From JBHIER01 sp046760705 [NCBI: bacterium] (GTDB taxonomy: Bacteria > JBHIER01 > G020348925): DNA of 6,521 nt. Below, piece by piece: positions 1 through 6,256 of this stretch (positions are counted from its first letter, which is position 1; every line of letters begins with the position of its first letter). Location of the stretch: contig JBHIER010000199.1 of the NCBI GenBank assembly GCA_046760705.1, positions 1-6,521 of the forward strand, read 5' to 3'. The notes under the pieces are model-generated. The model did not search any database. It saw nothing but the letters and a program-made list of their open reading frames with translations, and was not told where the DNA came from. Both the position numbers and the translations under genes were made by a program.

Positions 1-68
<68 letters not shown>

Positions 69-140
69 CTTTTCTTTTATACGCTTGCGCAAATCTCCGT
101 TTTCGTCAGAATTGACTGTACCTCCGTACCGGGAGCGGTG

Positions 141-2015
141 CTATGATGGGATGTGGATCTTAAACTTCTCGCCGGGGTAGATTTTCGATTTTCGGCCCAA
201 TTTATTCCAGCGGCGTATTTGGTTGATCGTCACCTTATGGGCTCGGGCGATGCCCCAGAGGGTATCGCCTCTCTTCACCGTATAAACAATCTCCCGACTT
301 CCTGCTTCGCTGGCCTCGGCGGACCGGGGAAGAAGGACCTTGGCCAAGAGGGGCTCAGCCTTGCGGGTGGAGACGAGGAGGCGGTCCCCCGGATGGATGA
401 TGCTGGTCCTTTTCAGTCTGTTCCACTTGCGGAGTTGGGTCACAGTTGTGCCGTAGGTGGTGGCGATTTTCCACAGGGTGTCGCCCCTTCTGACGACATG
501 GATGGCTCCATCCTTGGGGCCAGAGGCTGGGGATTGGTGTGACCTCGAGCGTCTGGCGGCCACGGCCGATGACCCGTAGGGCGTGGGAATGAGGAGGTAT
601 CTCCCGGCCCGAATACGGTGACGATTTCGAATACGATTGGCATCCACGATGGCCTGTTGAGAGATGCCGTACATTATGGCAATGTTGGACAGGGTTTCGC
701 CCTTTTGGATCTTGTGCCGGTGCCACGATACTTTTTTGCTGTCAGGAATTTTGGCGTAGGCCCTCAGAAACTGTGCCTTTTTATCTTTTGGGATTTTAAG
801 CAGATACCCGCCGCGTTGGGGCGGGGTACACCACCGCCTCAGCTCCGGGTTCAGTTCCTTCAGCTCAGAATAGGTGGCTGCGGCGCATTGGGCGGCGATT
901 TTCAGATCGATGCAATGATCGATGGGAACCTCGTCGTAGGCCAGCGGTTCCTGATAGGTGATCTTCTCAAACCCGAAGGCATCGGGATTTTTTGAAATGA
1001 TGGCCGCAGCCATGAAAGCGGGGATGTGGTTCTCCGTTTGCCGGGGGAGGTCAAGGGCCCAGAAGTCGGTGGTGCCCGCCTTTCGGATGGCCCGCATGAG
1101 GCGGCCCTTGCCGCAGTTGTAAGCGGCGATGGCCAGCTTCCAATCGCCGAACTCTCTGTAGAGCTCTTTGAGGTGTTTGGCTGCGGCCCGGGTCGATTTG
1201 ACCGGATCGCGTCGCTCATCGACCCACCAATTCACATCCAAGCCGTACAACCGACCCGTACCCCGGATGAACTGCCACAGACCTGCTGCGTGGGCGTACG
1301 AGTACGCCCTGGGATTGAACCCGCTTTCGATCATGGCTAAATAGACCAGATCGGTGGGCAGCCCCTCCTCTTTGAGAATGGTTCGGAGCATGTCGAGATA
1401 ACGGCCGGACCGCTCCAGCCACAGACGGAAGGCACTGCGGCCCTGATTGAGGAAGAAGCAGAGACTCTTTTCCACCCGGTCATTGACCCCGATCTCCATA
1501 TCGAACTGGTCGGAGAATTGGGAAAAGGTTGACACCCATTGACCGCAGGCCGGACCGCTGGTCTCCGCGGCCGACTCGCCCATTCGGTTCAATATGGCCC
1601 AGGCCGGGCTCGACACGGAGATTTCGGAGACGTGAGCGAGGACGATGCAGTACTCCTGGACCAGAGATTCAAGGAGATCGTCGTATCTTTGGGCGAGCAG
1701 ACTGTCAGGCACCTCCTCGACGTCCAGTTCGCAAAGGAGCCGGGCTGCCTCATCCAAATATCTCTCGGCCTCCTCGTAGCGCCCCATCCCTCTGGCCTCG
1801 AGGCCCAATTGTAAGATCATCCCGGCCTGGTCAAGATCGGATTCGAACTGGCGAAGCTCCTCGGGCACAACCTGTTCTGACTGAAGAGCGAGAGTCTCGG
1901 ACGGATCATCGTAGATCGGCCCGTCCGAGTGAGCACGTGGGCTCAGAAACCTTGGCGAGGACGAACATCCGCACAACAGAGAAAGTACGACCAGAAAAAT
2001 GGCACATCTTCCCAT
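141..2015 (-). CDS. mltD: MltD-family membrane-bound lytic murein transglycosylase with three LysM repeats
   Basis: Cleaves the MurNAc-GlcNAc bond of peptidoglycan with formation of 1,6-anhydroMurNAc, acting from a lipid anchor in the cell envelope. The 624-aa product starts with a lipoprotein signal: hydrophobic residues 5-14, then lipobox L-C-G-C with the acylated Cys17 and Ser18, which favours the outer membrane in systems with the Lol +2 rule. Residues 64-95 look like a TPR-type helical pair. The SLT domain covers about 210-340: catalytic Glu230 in ESGF, AGLWQF at 244-249, AIAAYNCGKG at 295-304 and ENH at 328-330. A diverged LysM-like segment (about 361-408) is followed by three clear LysM peptidoglycan-binding repeats at about 433-477, 506-549 and 577-621. 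It is longer than the E. coli enzyme (452 aa), mainly from the N-terminal helical region and the third LysM. The ATG is supported by AAGGAT (2024-2029) 8 nt upstream. The gene is alone on this strand and converges on the tRNA gene. Confidence 0.95.
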   Translation of the reverse strand: MGRCAIFLVVLSLLCGCSSSPRFLSPRAHSDGPIYDDPSETLALQSEQVVPEELRQFESDLDQAGMILQLGLEARGMGRYEEAERYLDEAARLLCELDVEEVPDSLLAQRYDDLLESLVQEYCIVLAHVSEISVSSPAWAILNRMGESAAETSGPACGQWVSTFSQFSDQFDMEIGVNDRVEKSLCFFLNQGRSAFRLWLERSGRYLDMLRTILKEEGLPTDLVYLAMIESGFNPRAYSYAHAAGLWQFIRGTGRLYGLDVNWWVDERRDPVKSTRAAAKHLKELYREFGDWKLAIAAYNCGKGRLMRAIRKAGTTDFWALDLPRQTENHIPAFMAAAIISKNPDAFGFEKITYQEPLAYDEVPIDHCIDLKIAAQCAAATYSELKELNPELRRWCTPPQRGGYLLKIPKDKKAQFLRAYAKIPDSKKVSWHRHKIQKGETLSNIAIMYGISQQAIVDANRIRNRHRIRAGRYLLIPTPYGSSAVAARRSRSHQSPASGPKDGAIHVVRRGDTLWKIATTYGTTVTQLRKWNRLKRTSIIHPGDRLLVSTRKAEPLLAKVLLPRSAEASEAGSREIVYTVKRGDTLWGIARAHKVTINQIRRWNKLGRKSKIYPGEKFKIHIPS

Positions 2016-2045
2016 CGGGCTTGATCCTTTATGCCTCAGTGAAAG

Positions 2046-2092
2046 GTTGACAAGGGCTGACTAATATAAACTGTGAATATTCAATTGTCAAC
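2046..2092. repeat. 8-bp inverted repeat bracketing the mltD promoter
   Basis: GTTGACAA (2046-2053) and TTGTCAAC (2085-2092) are perfect inverted copies separated by 31 bp. One arm covers the mltD -35 box; the other covers the expected start of transcription, with the -10 box between them. This geometry would suit a dimeric repressor binding two sites or a looped operator. It could equally be chance re-use of the -35 sequence. No regulator gene is present in the window. Confidence 0.4.
2063..2091 (-). promoter_or_regulatory. Sigma-70-type promoter of mltD
   Basis: Read on the - strand, TTGACA (2086-2091) is a perfect -35 box. After a 17-bp spacer comes TATATT (2063-2068), a five-of-six match to the -10 consensus. 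The spacer is AT-rich. The expected transcription start is near 2056, giving a leader of about 40 nt before the mltD ATG at 2015. No other - strand promoter of similar quality was seen between 2016 and 2140. Confidence 0.8.
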
Positions 2093-2172
2093 AAAAATGT
2101 GCTCAGTTTCTTCCTGATGTCTGAAATTTATTTGCAGTTTTGCACTTTTCATTTGAAAGATGGCAACGTTGC

Positions 2173-2340
2173 TTAAACTCGGCCATACTTGGCCACCAGC
2201 ATCTCATCGAGAGCAAACAGCAGCCCCGTTCCACCAAGGAACAAAACCCTCCCAAGCAGAGTGAACAGACCGCAGACCACATCTGTCATCTCCCACTGGT
2301 AGAGGCCAGAAAAGCGACAAACGTTGCAGAAATGGCCCAT
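2173..2340 (-). CDS. Possible small protein or C-terminal gene remnant, 55 aa, unrecognised
   Basis: The ATG at 2340 opens a 55-aa frame ending in TAA at 2173-2175. The product has two cysteines near the start (CNVC, residues 5-8), a mostly hydrophobic stretch at about 20-44 with several glycines, and a charged tail (LDEMLVAKYGRV). Third codon positions are GC-rich with very few A, and first positions are G-rich, as in real genes of this region. The frame stays open a further 22 codons upstream of the ATG before a TAA, with no start codon there, so it may be the tail of a truncated gene rather than an intact one. The upstream GGGG (about 2342-2345) is a poor ribosome site. It lies inside the inverted-repeat-bounded segment. 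No family was recognised and a chance frame is quite possible. Confidence 0.22.
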   Translation of the reverse strand: MGHFCNVCRFSGLYQWEMTDVVCGLFTLLGRVLFLGGTGLLFALDEMLVAKYGRV

Positions 2341-2460
2341 CGCCCCGAGGAGTCGTATGCCAGCGCTGAGGGTCTCTTTGGGTGTGCCAGGGAGCGTGGG
2401 ACCACCTTAAAATGGTGACAGCTTGGACGAGCAAAGCTGCCCTCGCAGGCAGAAGTCAAC

Positions 2461-2489
2461 TTGACAAAGCTCTCAGCACATTGTATATT
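2461..2489 (+). promoter_or_regulatory. Sigma-70-type promoter reading into trkH
   Basis: A perfect -35 TTGACA (2461-2466), a 17-bp spacer and TATATT (2484-2489) match the mltD promoter in both hexamers and in spacing. The expected start near 2496 gives a trkH leader of about 105 nt. An 11-bp palindrome, GTCAA-C-TTGAC (2455-2465), overlaps the -35 box and is a candidate operator. A small hairpin (CTGCC 2437-2441 / GGCAG 2448-2452) sits just upstream. The promoter lies inside the inverted-repeat-bounded segment. Confidence 0.75.
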
Positions 2490-2507
2490 CCTCATAACTC
2501 TGTGCCT

Positions 2508-2535
2508 CCTTCCTGTGTGAAGCAGGCAGGAAAGG
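2508..2535 (+). promoter_or_regulatory. First stem-loop of the trkH leader
   Basis: CCTTCCTG (2508-2515) pairs with CAGGAAAGG (2527-2535) as eight base pairs with one bulged A, around an 11-nt loop. It would form within about 40 nt of the predicted transcription start. It is not followed directly by a T run (the nearest, TTTTT, starts at 2549), so it is not a standard terminator. A role in RNA stability or leader control is inference. Confidence 0.35.
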
Positions 2536-2544
2536 TTGATGCCA

Positions 2545-2588
2545 GCACTTTTTCTGTCGAAAACAAGCGCTCAATCTAAAAGAAGTGC
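2545..2588 (+). promoter_or_regulatory. Second stem-loop of the trkH leader, burying the purine-rich stretch before the start codon
   Basis: GCACTTTTT (2545-2553) pairs with AAAGAAGTGC-type sequence (2580-2588) as nine base pairs including one G-T pair, and one further pair lies beyond a mismatch. The right arm contains AGAAG (2581-2585), the only purine-rich stretch upstream of the trkH ATG at 2601, and it is too far from the ATG to be a good Shine-Dalgarno site. Translation of trkH therefore appears to start from a weak, partly structured leader. Confidence 0.35.
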
Positions 2589-2600
2589 AAAACTGCAGTA

Positions 2601-4043
2601 ATGAATATTAAATCGGTCCTTCACATCCTGGGCATACTTTTGGTTTTTTTAGGCCTTTCTATGGCTCTTGCCTTGGCCTTTGCTCTCTATTATGGGGAAG
2701 GGGATGCAGTTTCCATCCTGGTCTCTATGACCATCACCATCTCTGTGGGGTTCCTTCTGTGGAGGGCGTTCAAAGCTGAGGGGGAATTGCGGATACGGGA
2801 CGCCTTCGCCATCGTCTCCTTCGGGTGGATAACGATTGTGCTCTTCGGCACTGTGCCCTATCTTTTCTCCGGGACATTTTCCTCCTTCACTGATGCTCTC
2901 TTCGAATCTGTCTCTGGTTTCACTACCACTGGATCTTCAGTCCTCGTCGATTTCGACAGTGTAGGCCCGGGTATACTGGTCTGGCGCAGCCTCACCCATT
3001 GGCTCGGCGGTCTCGGGATCATTCTTATGGTATTGGCCATCTTCCCTGTCCTGGGGCACGGCGGGATGCAGCTCTATCACGCCAGTGTGTCCGATATCAG
3101 CCAGGAGAAATTAAGACCCAGGATACAGAACACAGCTAGGGCTCTGTTCGGAGTCTATCTGTTGATCACTACTCTGGAGATTACCTTTTTACTCTTTGGT
3201 CGACTGTCGATCTTTGATGCTCTCTGCACTGCCTTTGGCACTGTGGCCACGGGTGGCTTCTCCCCTCGAAAGGGGAGTATTGCTGCCTACAACAGTCTGT
3301 ACGTAGAGCTCGTAGTCATGGTCTTCATGTTCCTCTCTGGGATCAACTTTGCCCTCCATTTCAGAGCGTTACGTGGCCAGATTAAACCATTGTTGCGCGA
3401 CGAAGATGTGCGCTTTTTTCTCATCCTCATTCTCATCTCCATAACCGTAGTCTTCCTCGATCTGTCTATCGACTTTCACCAGCCCTGGGGGAGCGCCCTA
3501 AGGCAGGCCTCCTTTCAAGTGATCTCCCTCAGCACGACCACCGGGTATGTGACGGCAGATTATGACTCATGGAGGCCCTTCTCCAGGTTTCTTCTGCTCA
3601 TGCTCATGTTTATCGGGGCTTGCCCTGGTTCGACCTCCGGGGCAATCAAAAACATGAGGGTTCTCATAGCGGGGAAGGCCCTATACCGGGAGATGAGAAA
3701 ACTCCTTCACCCCCAGGCGGTCATCAGTCTCTGGTTCAATGGGCGCCCGGTGGCCGATGGGCTCGTCCAGAAGGTCGTCTTTTACATACTCCTTTATCTT
3801 TCCGTTTTCTTCGTCGGCTCATTGCTCATGATGATCTGTGGTCTCGACATGGTGAGCGCCCTTTCATCGGTGGCAGCCACCCTGGGAGGGGTGGGGCCAG
3901 GGTTGGGTAAAGTCGGCCCTGCTGCCAACTACGCTTCGGTCCCCCTTTTGGGAAAATGGGTACTGTGCCTCTGTATGCTGCTGGGACGATTGGAGATGTA
4001 TGCCCTTTTGCTTCTTTTTTTCCCTGAGTTCTGGAAGAGGTGA
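2601..4043 (+). CDS. trkH: TrkH-family potassium uptake protein
   Basis: Channel-like subunit for K+ uptake in the inner membrane, normally gated by the cytoplasmic RCK protein TrkA. The 480-aa product matches the usual TrkH length and is strongly hydrophobic throughout. The four membrane-pore-membrane repeats are visible from their filter loops: FTTTG (107-111), VATGGF (215-220), STTTGY (311-316) and LGGVGPG (428-434). Other family marks are RSLTHWLGGLGI (129-140), the intramembrane gate loop GACPGSTSGAIK (339-350), where two glycines usual in the family are Ala340 and Ala348, and the C-terminus GRLEMYALLLLFFPEFWKR. The fourth loop has Gly-Gly where Asn residues are common. The ATG is chosen because the N-terminus aligns with the family start, although no good ribosome site precedes it. 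The next gene, on the same strand, is a CLC protein 122 nt away. trkA is not in the window and is presumably elsewhere. Confidence 0.95.
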   Translation: MNIKSVLHILGILLVFLGLSMALALAFALYYGEGDAVSILVSMTITISVGFLLWRAFKAEGELRIRDAFAIVSFGWITIVLFGTVPYLFSGTFSSFTDALFESVSGFTTTGSSVLVDFDSVGPGILVWRSLTHWLGGLGIILMVLAIFPVLGHGGMQLYHASVSDISQEKLRPRIQNTARALFGVYLLITTLEITFLLFGRLSIFDALCTAFGTVATGGFSPRKGSIAAYNSLYVELVVMVFMFLSGINFALHFRALRGQIKPLLRDEDVRFFLILILISITVVFLDLSIDFHQPWGSALRQASFQVISLSTTTGYVTADYDSWRPFSRFLLLMLMFIGACPGSTSGAIKNMRVLIAGKALYREMRKLLHPQAVISLWFNGRPVADGLVQKVVFYILLYLSVFFVGSLLMMICGLDMVSALSSVAATLGGVGPGLGKVGPAANYASVPLLGKWVLCLCMLLGRLEMYALLLLFFPEFWKR

Positions 4044-4064
4044 GACACGGGGGATTTGCATTCA

Positions 4065-4118
4065 ATGTTGGGAGAATTTGTCATGCTCACCCTTTTGTTG
4101 TCTGTTCTGGCGGTGTAA
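4065..4118 (+). CDS. Possible 17-aa hydrophobic peptide between trkH and clc
   Basis: The ATG at 4065 opens MLGEFVMLTLLLSVLAV and ends in TAA. GGGGGA (4049-4054) lies 10 nt upstream, a usable but long spacing. The product would be almost entirely hydrophobic, comparable in kind (not in sequence) to tiny membrane subunits such as KdpF of the Kdp potassium pump. A frame this short is easily produced by chance and there is no homology argument. It lies in the 122-nt trkH-clc gap, which otherwise shows only a 4-bp stem (CGGT/ACCG) and no terminator, consistent with read-through from trkH. Confidence 0.12.
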   Translation: MLGEFVMLTLLLSVLAV

Positions 4119-4165
4119 TACCGTCCCACACAGGGGCTAGCCTGCTCATGGTGATGGGGATATAA

Positions 4166-6226
4166 ATGGGTGTCAATGTTTTAACATATCCGAGAAGGAT
4201 TCTATTTCGGATCAAAGAGTATTTTGCGGTCAGCGAATATGCTTTTATCATAGCCATCGCCTGTGTGGTCGGTATTTTGGGTGGATTCGGGGCCGTTGGG
4301 TTGCGGACGTTGATCACAATTTTTCAGGGATGGCTATTTGGAACACCGGGCATTGAAATGGTGATCGACGTTGTCTCGCAGCTTCCCTGGTACAAGAAGC
4401 TTCTCTTTCCAACTCTTGGTGGGTTAATTGTCGGGCCGATGTGCTATTTTTTGGCCAAAGAGGCCAAGGGACACGGCGTTCCTGATGTGATGGAAGCGGT
4501 AGCCTTAAAGGGTGGCGCCATTCGACCTCGGGTGGTGGCGGTTAAATCTGTGGCTACGGCTGTGACCATTGCCTCGGGTGGATCCACCGGAAGAGAAGGT
4601 CCCATCGTTCAGATCGGCGCGGCATTGGGCTCGACAGTCGGGCAAATCCTCAAATTGCCTGTCGACAAACTACGCGTCTTGGTCGGCTGTGGTGCTGCGG
4701 CTGGCATTGCGGCTACTTTTAACGCCCCCGTAGCCGGAGCGTTCTTTGCCCTTGAAATCATTTTGGGCCACTTTGCCATTTCTGCCTTCAGTCCCATCGT
4801 TCTGTCGTCTGTGTTGGCCACTGTTGTATCCCGCGCCTTTTACGGCAGCAATCCCACCTTCCTCGTCCCCGAATACTCCTTAGTTAGCATCTGGGAGATT
4901 CCCTTTTACGGGGTGCTCGGTCTTTTAGCCGGATTGACTGCCGTCACCTTTACGGTGACTCTGTATAAAACCGAAGATCTTTTCGATTCAATAAAGATTC
5001 CCGATTATCTTAAGGCCTCGCTTGGTGGTCTTCTCATTGGGTGCATGCTCTTCTTCGCCCCGCACATTTACGGCATCGGATACGATACCATCAATTTGAC
5101 CGTGACCGGCCAAGAAGTGTGGTACGTTCTCCTGATCCTCGTTTTTGCCAAGATATTGGCCACCAATATCACCCTGGGTTCCGGTGCGTCAGGAGGAGTT
5201 TTCGCCCCATCGCTCTTCATGGGAGCGGTCATGGCTGGAGCCTTAGGTTTCTTTCTGCATCAACTTTTCCCCACCATAACTGCTCCCAGTAGCGCCTATG
5301 CCCTGGTGGGCATGGGAGCAGTGGTAGCGGGGACAACCCACGCGCCAATTACAGCTATCATTATCCTCTTTGAGCTCACCGGTGATTACAAAATCATCCT
5401 GCCGGTGATGATCGCCTGCACCCTGAGTACCATCGTGGCACAGAAACTGAAGCGAGATTCGATCTACACGCTGAAACTGAGTCGCCGTGGCATCTCTCTC
5501 CACCAGGGGCGCGAAGAGACCGTCATGCAAACCTTCACCGTCGGAAATGTGATGAGAAAAGAGGTGCCTACGATCAGAGAGAGCACCCCCTTTGATGAGA
5601 TCGTCAGACTCTTTCTGGACAACTATGAACCCTTCTATTATGTCACAGACGATGAGGCCACTCTCACCGGAATGGTCTCCATCCACGATGTCAAAAATGT
5701 GCTGCACGACCAGGAACTCAGGAAGTTGGTCATTGCCAGAGACTTAGCTACGCGAAAAATGACCACAGTGACACCTGAAAACTCATTGGCCGAGTGTATG
5801 CGACGGTTCGGTGGATTGGAACACGAAGAACTCCCTGTGATTGAGAGCGAAGGTTCGCCCAAACTTGTCGGACTCATATCGAGGAAAGATATTATCGATC
5901 TTTATGACAGCGAGATCCTGCGCAAGGATGTGATGGTCATGAAGTTTGTGCGGCAGATCGAAGAGCAGGAGCAAAAGCATCTGGTGCGATTGCCCAGCGA
6001 GTACAGGATAGATTTCGTCCCGGTGCCCCGGACCTTCATTGGCAAGACCCTGAGGGAGCTGGAGCTGCGCTCTAAGCACAGAGTTACAGTTTTGGCCGTC
6101 AAATCGAGGACCGGGGACCGGGCCGGGGAGACCGATGTACCCGATCCAACCATCGCCCTGAAAGCAGGAGACATCTTGGTGGTCGTGGGCAAAAAGGATG
6201 CCGTCGATGAACTGAAAGGGGTTTGA
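4166..6226 (+). CDS. CLC-family chloride channel/transporter with a CBS pair and a C-terminal TrkA-C (RCK_C) domain
   Basis: Moves anions across the inner membrane, as a channel or an H+-coupled antiporter. The CLC core covers about 20-430: GHGVP (102-106, in the place of GSGIP), GREGP (142-146, gating Glu144), GGVFAP (343-348, the GxFxP motif) and Tyr408 in TGDYKIILP, which matches the central-pore tyrosine. Alignment by eye to E. coli ClcA around FNAPVAG puts Glu197 at ClcA Glu202 and Ile198 at the internal proton glutamate Glu203, so that glutamate is missing. The cytoplasmic part has CBS1 (about 458-514), CBS2 (524-581), a charged helix (582-603) and a TrkA-C fold (605-683) with the typical IGKTLRELELR and ALKAGDILVVVG segments. 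At 686 aa it exceeds core-only bacterial CLCs by these domains. The ATG has GGGGA 7 nt upstream, and an in-frame TAA directly before it excludes an earlier start. Tandem TGA TGA ends it. It is probably co-transcribed with trkH. Confidence 0.94.
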   Translation: MGVNVLTYPRRILFRIKEYFAVSEYAFIIAIACVVGILGGFGAVGLRTLITIFQGWLFGTPGIEMVIDVVSQLPWYKKLLFPTLGGLIVGPMCYFLAKEAKGHGVPDVMEAVALKGGAIRPRVVAVKSVATAVTIASGGSTGREGPIVQIGAALGSTVGQILKLPVDKLRVLVGCGAAAGIAATFNAPVAGAFFALEIILGHFAISAFSPIVLSSVLATVVSRAFYGSNPTFLVPEYSLVSIWEIPFYGVLGLLAGLTAVTFTVTLYKTEDLFDSIKIPDYLKASLGGLLIGCMLFFAPHIYGIGYDTINLTVTGQEVWYVLLILVFAKILATNITLGSGASGGVFAPSLFMGAVMAGALGFFLHQLFPTITAPSSAYALVGMGAVVAGTTHAPITAIIILFELTGDYKIILPVMIACTLSTIVAQKLKRDSIYTLKLSRRGISLHQGREETVMQTFTVGNVMRKEVPTIRESTPFDEIVRLFLDNYEPFYYVTDDEATLTGMVSIHDVKNVLHDQELRKLVIARDLATRKMTTVTPENSLAECMRRFGGLEHEELPVIESEGSPKLVGLISRKDIIDLYDSEILRKDVMVMKFVRQIEEQEQKHLVRLPSEYRIDFVPVPRTFIGKTLRELELRSKHRVTVLAVKSRTGDRAGETDVPDPTIALKAGDILVVVGKKDAVDELKGV

Positions 6227-6256
6227 TGAACTCACGGTGAGGCTGAATTTAGACTA

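Larger units (their letters stand above)
2133..2597. repeat. 465-bp segment bounded by a perfect 15-bp inverted repeat (MITE-like or decayed element)
   Basis: TGCAGTTTTGCACTT at 2133-2147 recurs in inverted orientation at 2583-2597. A perfect 15-bp match is very unlikely by chance within about 500 bp. The enclosed DNA has no recognisable gene, only a weak 55-codon - strand frame, several small hairpins (2181-2194, 2437-2452, 2508-2535), the palindrome GCAACGTTGC (2163-2172), and the promoter that reads into trkH. The right arm ends 3 bp before the trkH ATG. No transposase and no convincing target-site duplication are visible. A miniature inverted-repeat element or a deleted transposon remnant fits best; the closing stem of an unknown long RNA is the alternative. 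Confidence 0.45.

Noticed and set aside
69-140. Bidirectional terminator between tRNA-Phe and mltD
   Set aside because: Only 3-4 bp stems (CTCC/GGAG near 122-135 and CGC/GCG near 82-89) without a T run were found.
355-726. Long frames in other registers across mltD, trkH and clc
   Set aside because: They overlap well-supported genes, lack ribosome sites and have compositions expected of shadow frames in GC-rich coding DNA.
2047-2052. TTGACA on the + strand as a second promoter
   Set aside because: No acceptable -10 box lies 16-18 bp downstream; the nearest AT-rich hexamers are 9 or 22 bp away.
2140-2418. 92-codon + strand frame from a TTG codon
   Set aside because: No ribosome site, no recognisable domain, unlikely composition, and it conflicts with the better-looking - strand frame.
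2286-2495. 69-codon - strand frame preceded by a very strong AGGAGG-type ribosome site (2505-2510)
   Set aside because: The ribosome-site match is one arm of the trkH leader hairpin, the product has no protein character, and the frame overlaps the trkH promoter.
2133-2597. Known end-paired structural RNA (RNase P RNA, tmRNA, 6S RNA)
   Set aside because: None of the conserved core sequences of these RNAs was seen on either strand.
2496-2600. Cyclic di-AMP (ydaO-type) riboswitch in the trkH leader
   Set aside because: The leader is too short and lacks the conserved purine-rich and GGTTCG-like elements of that class.
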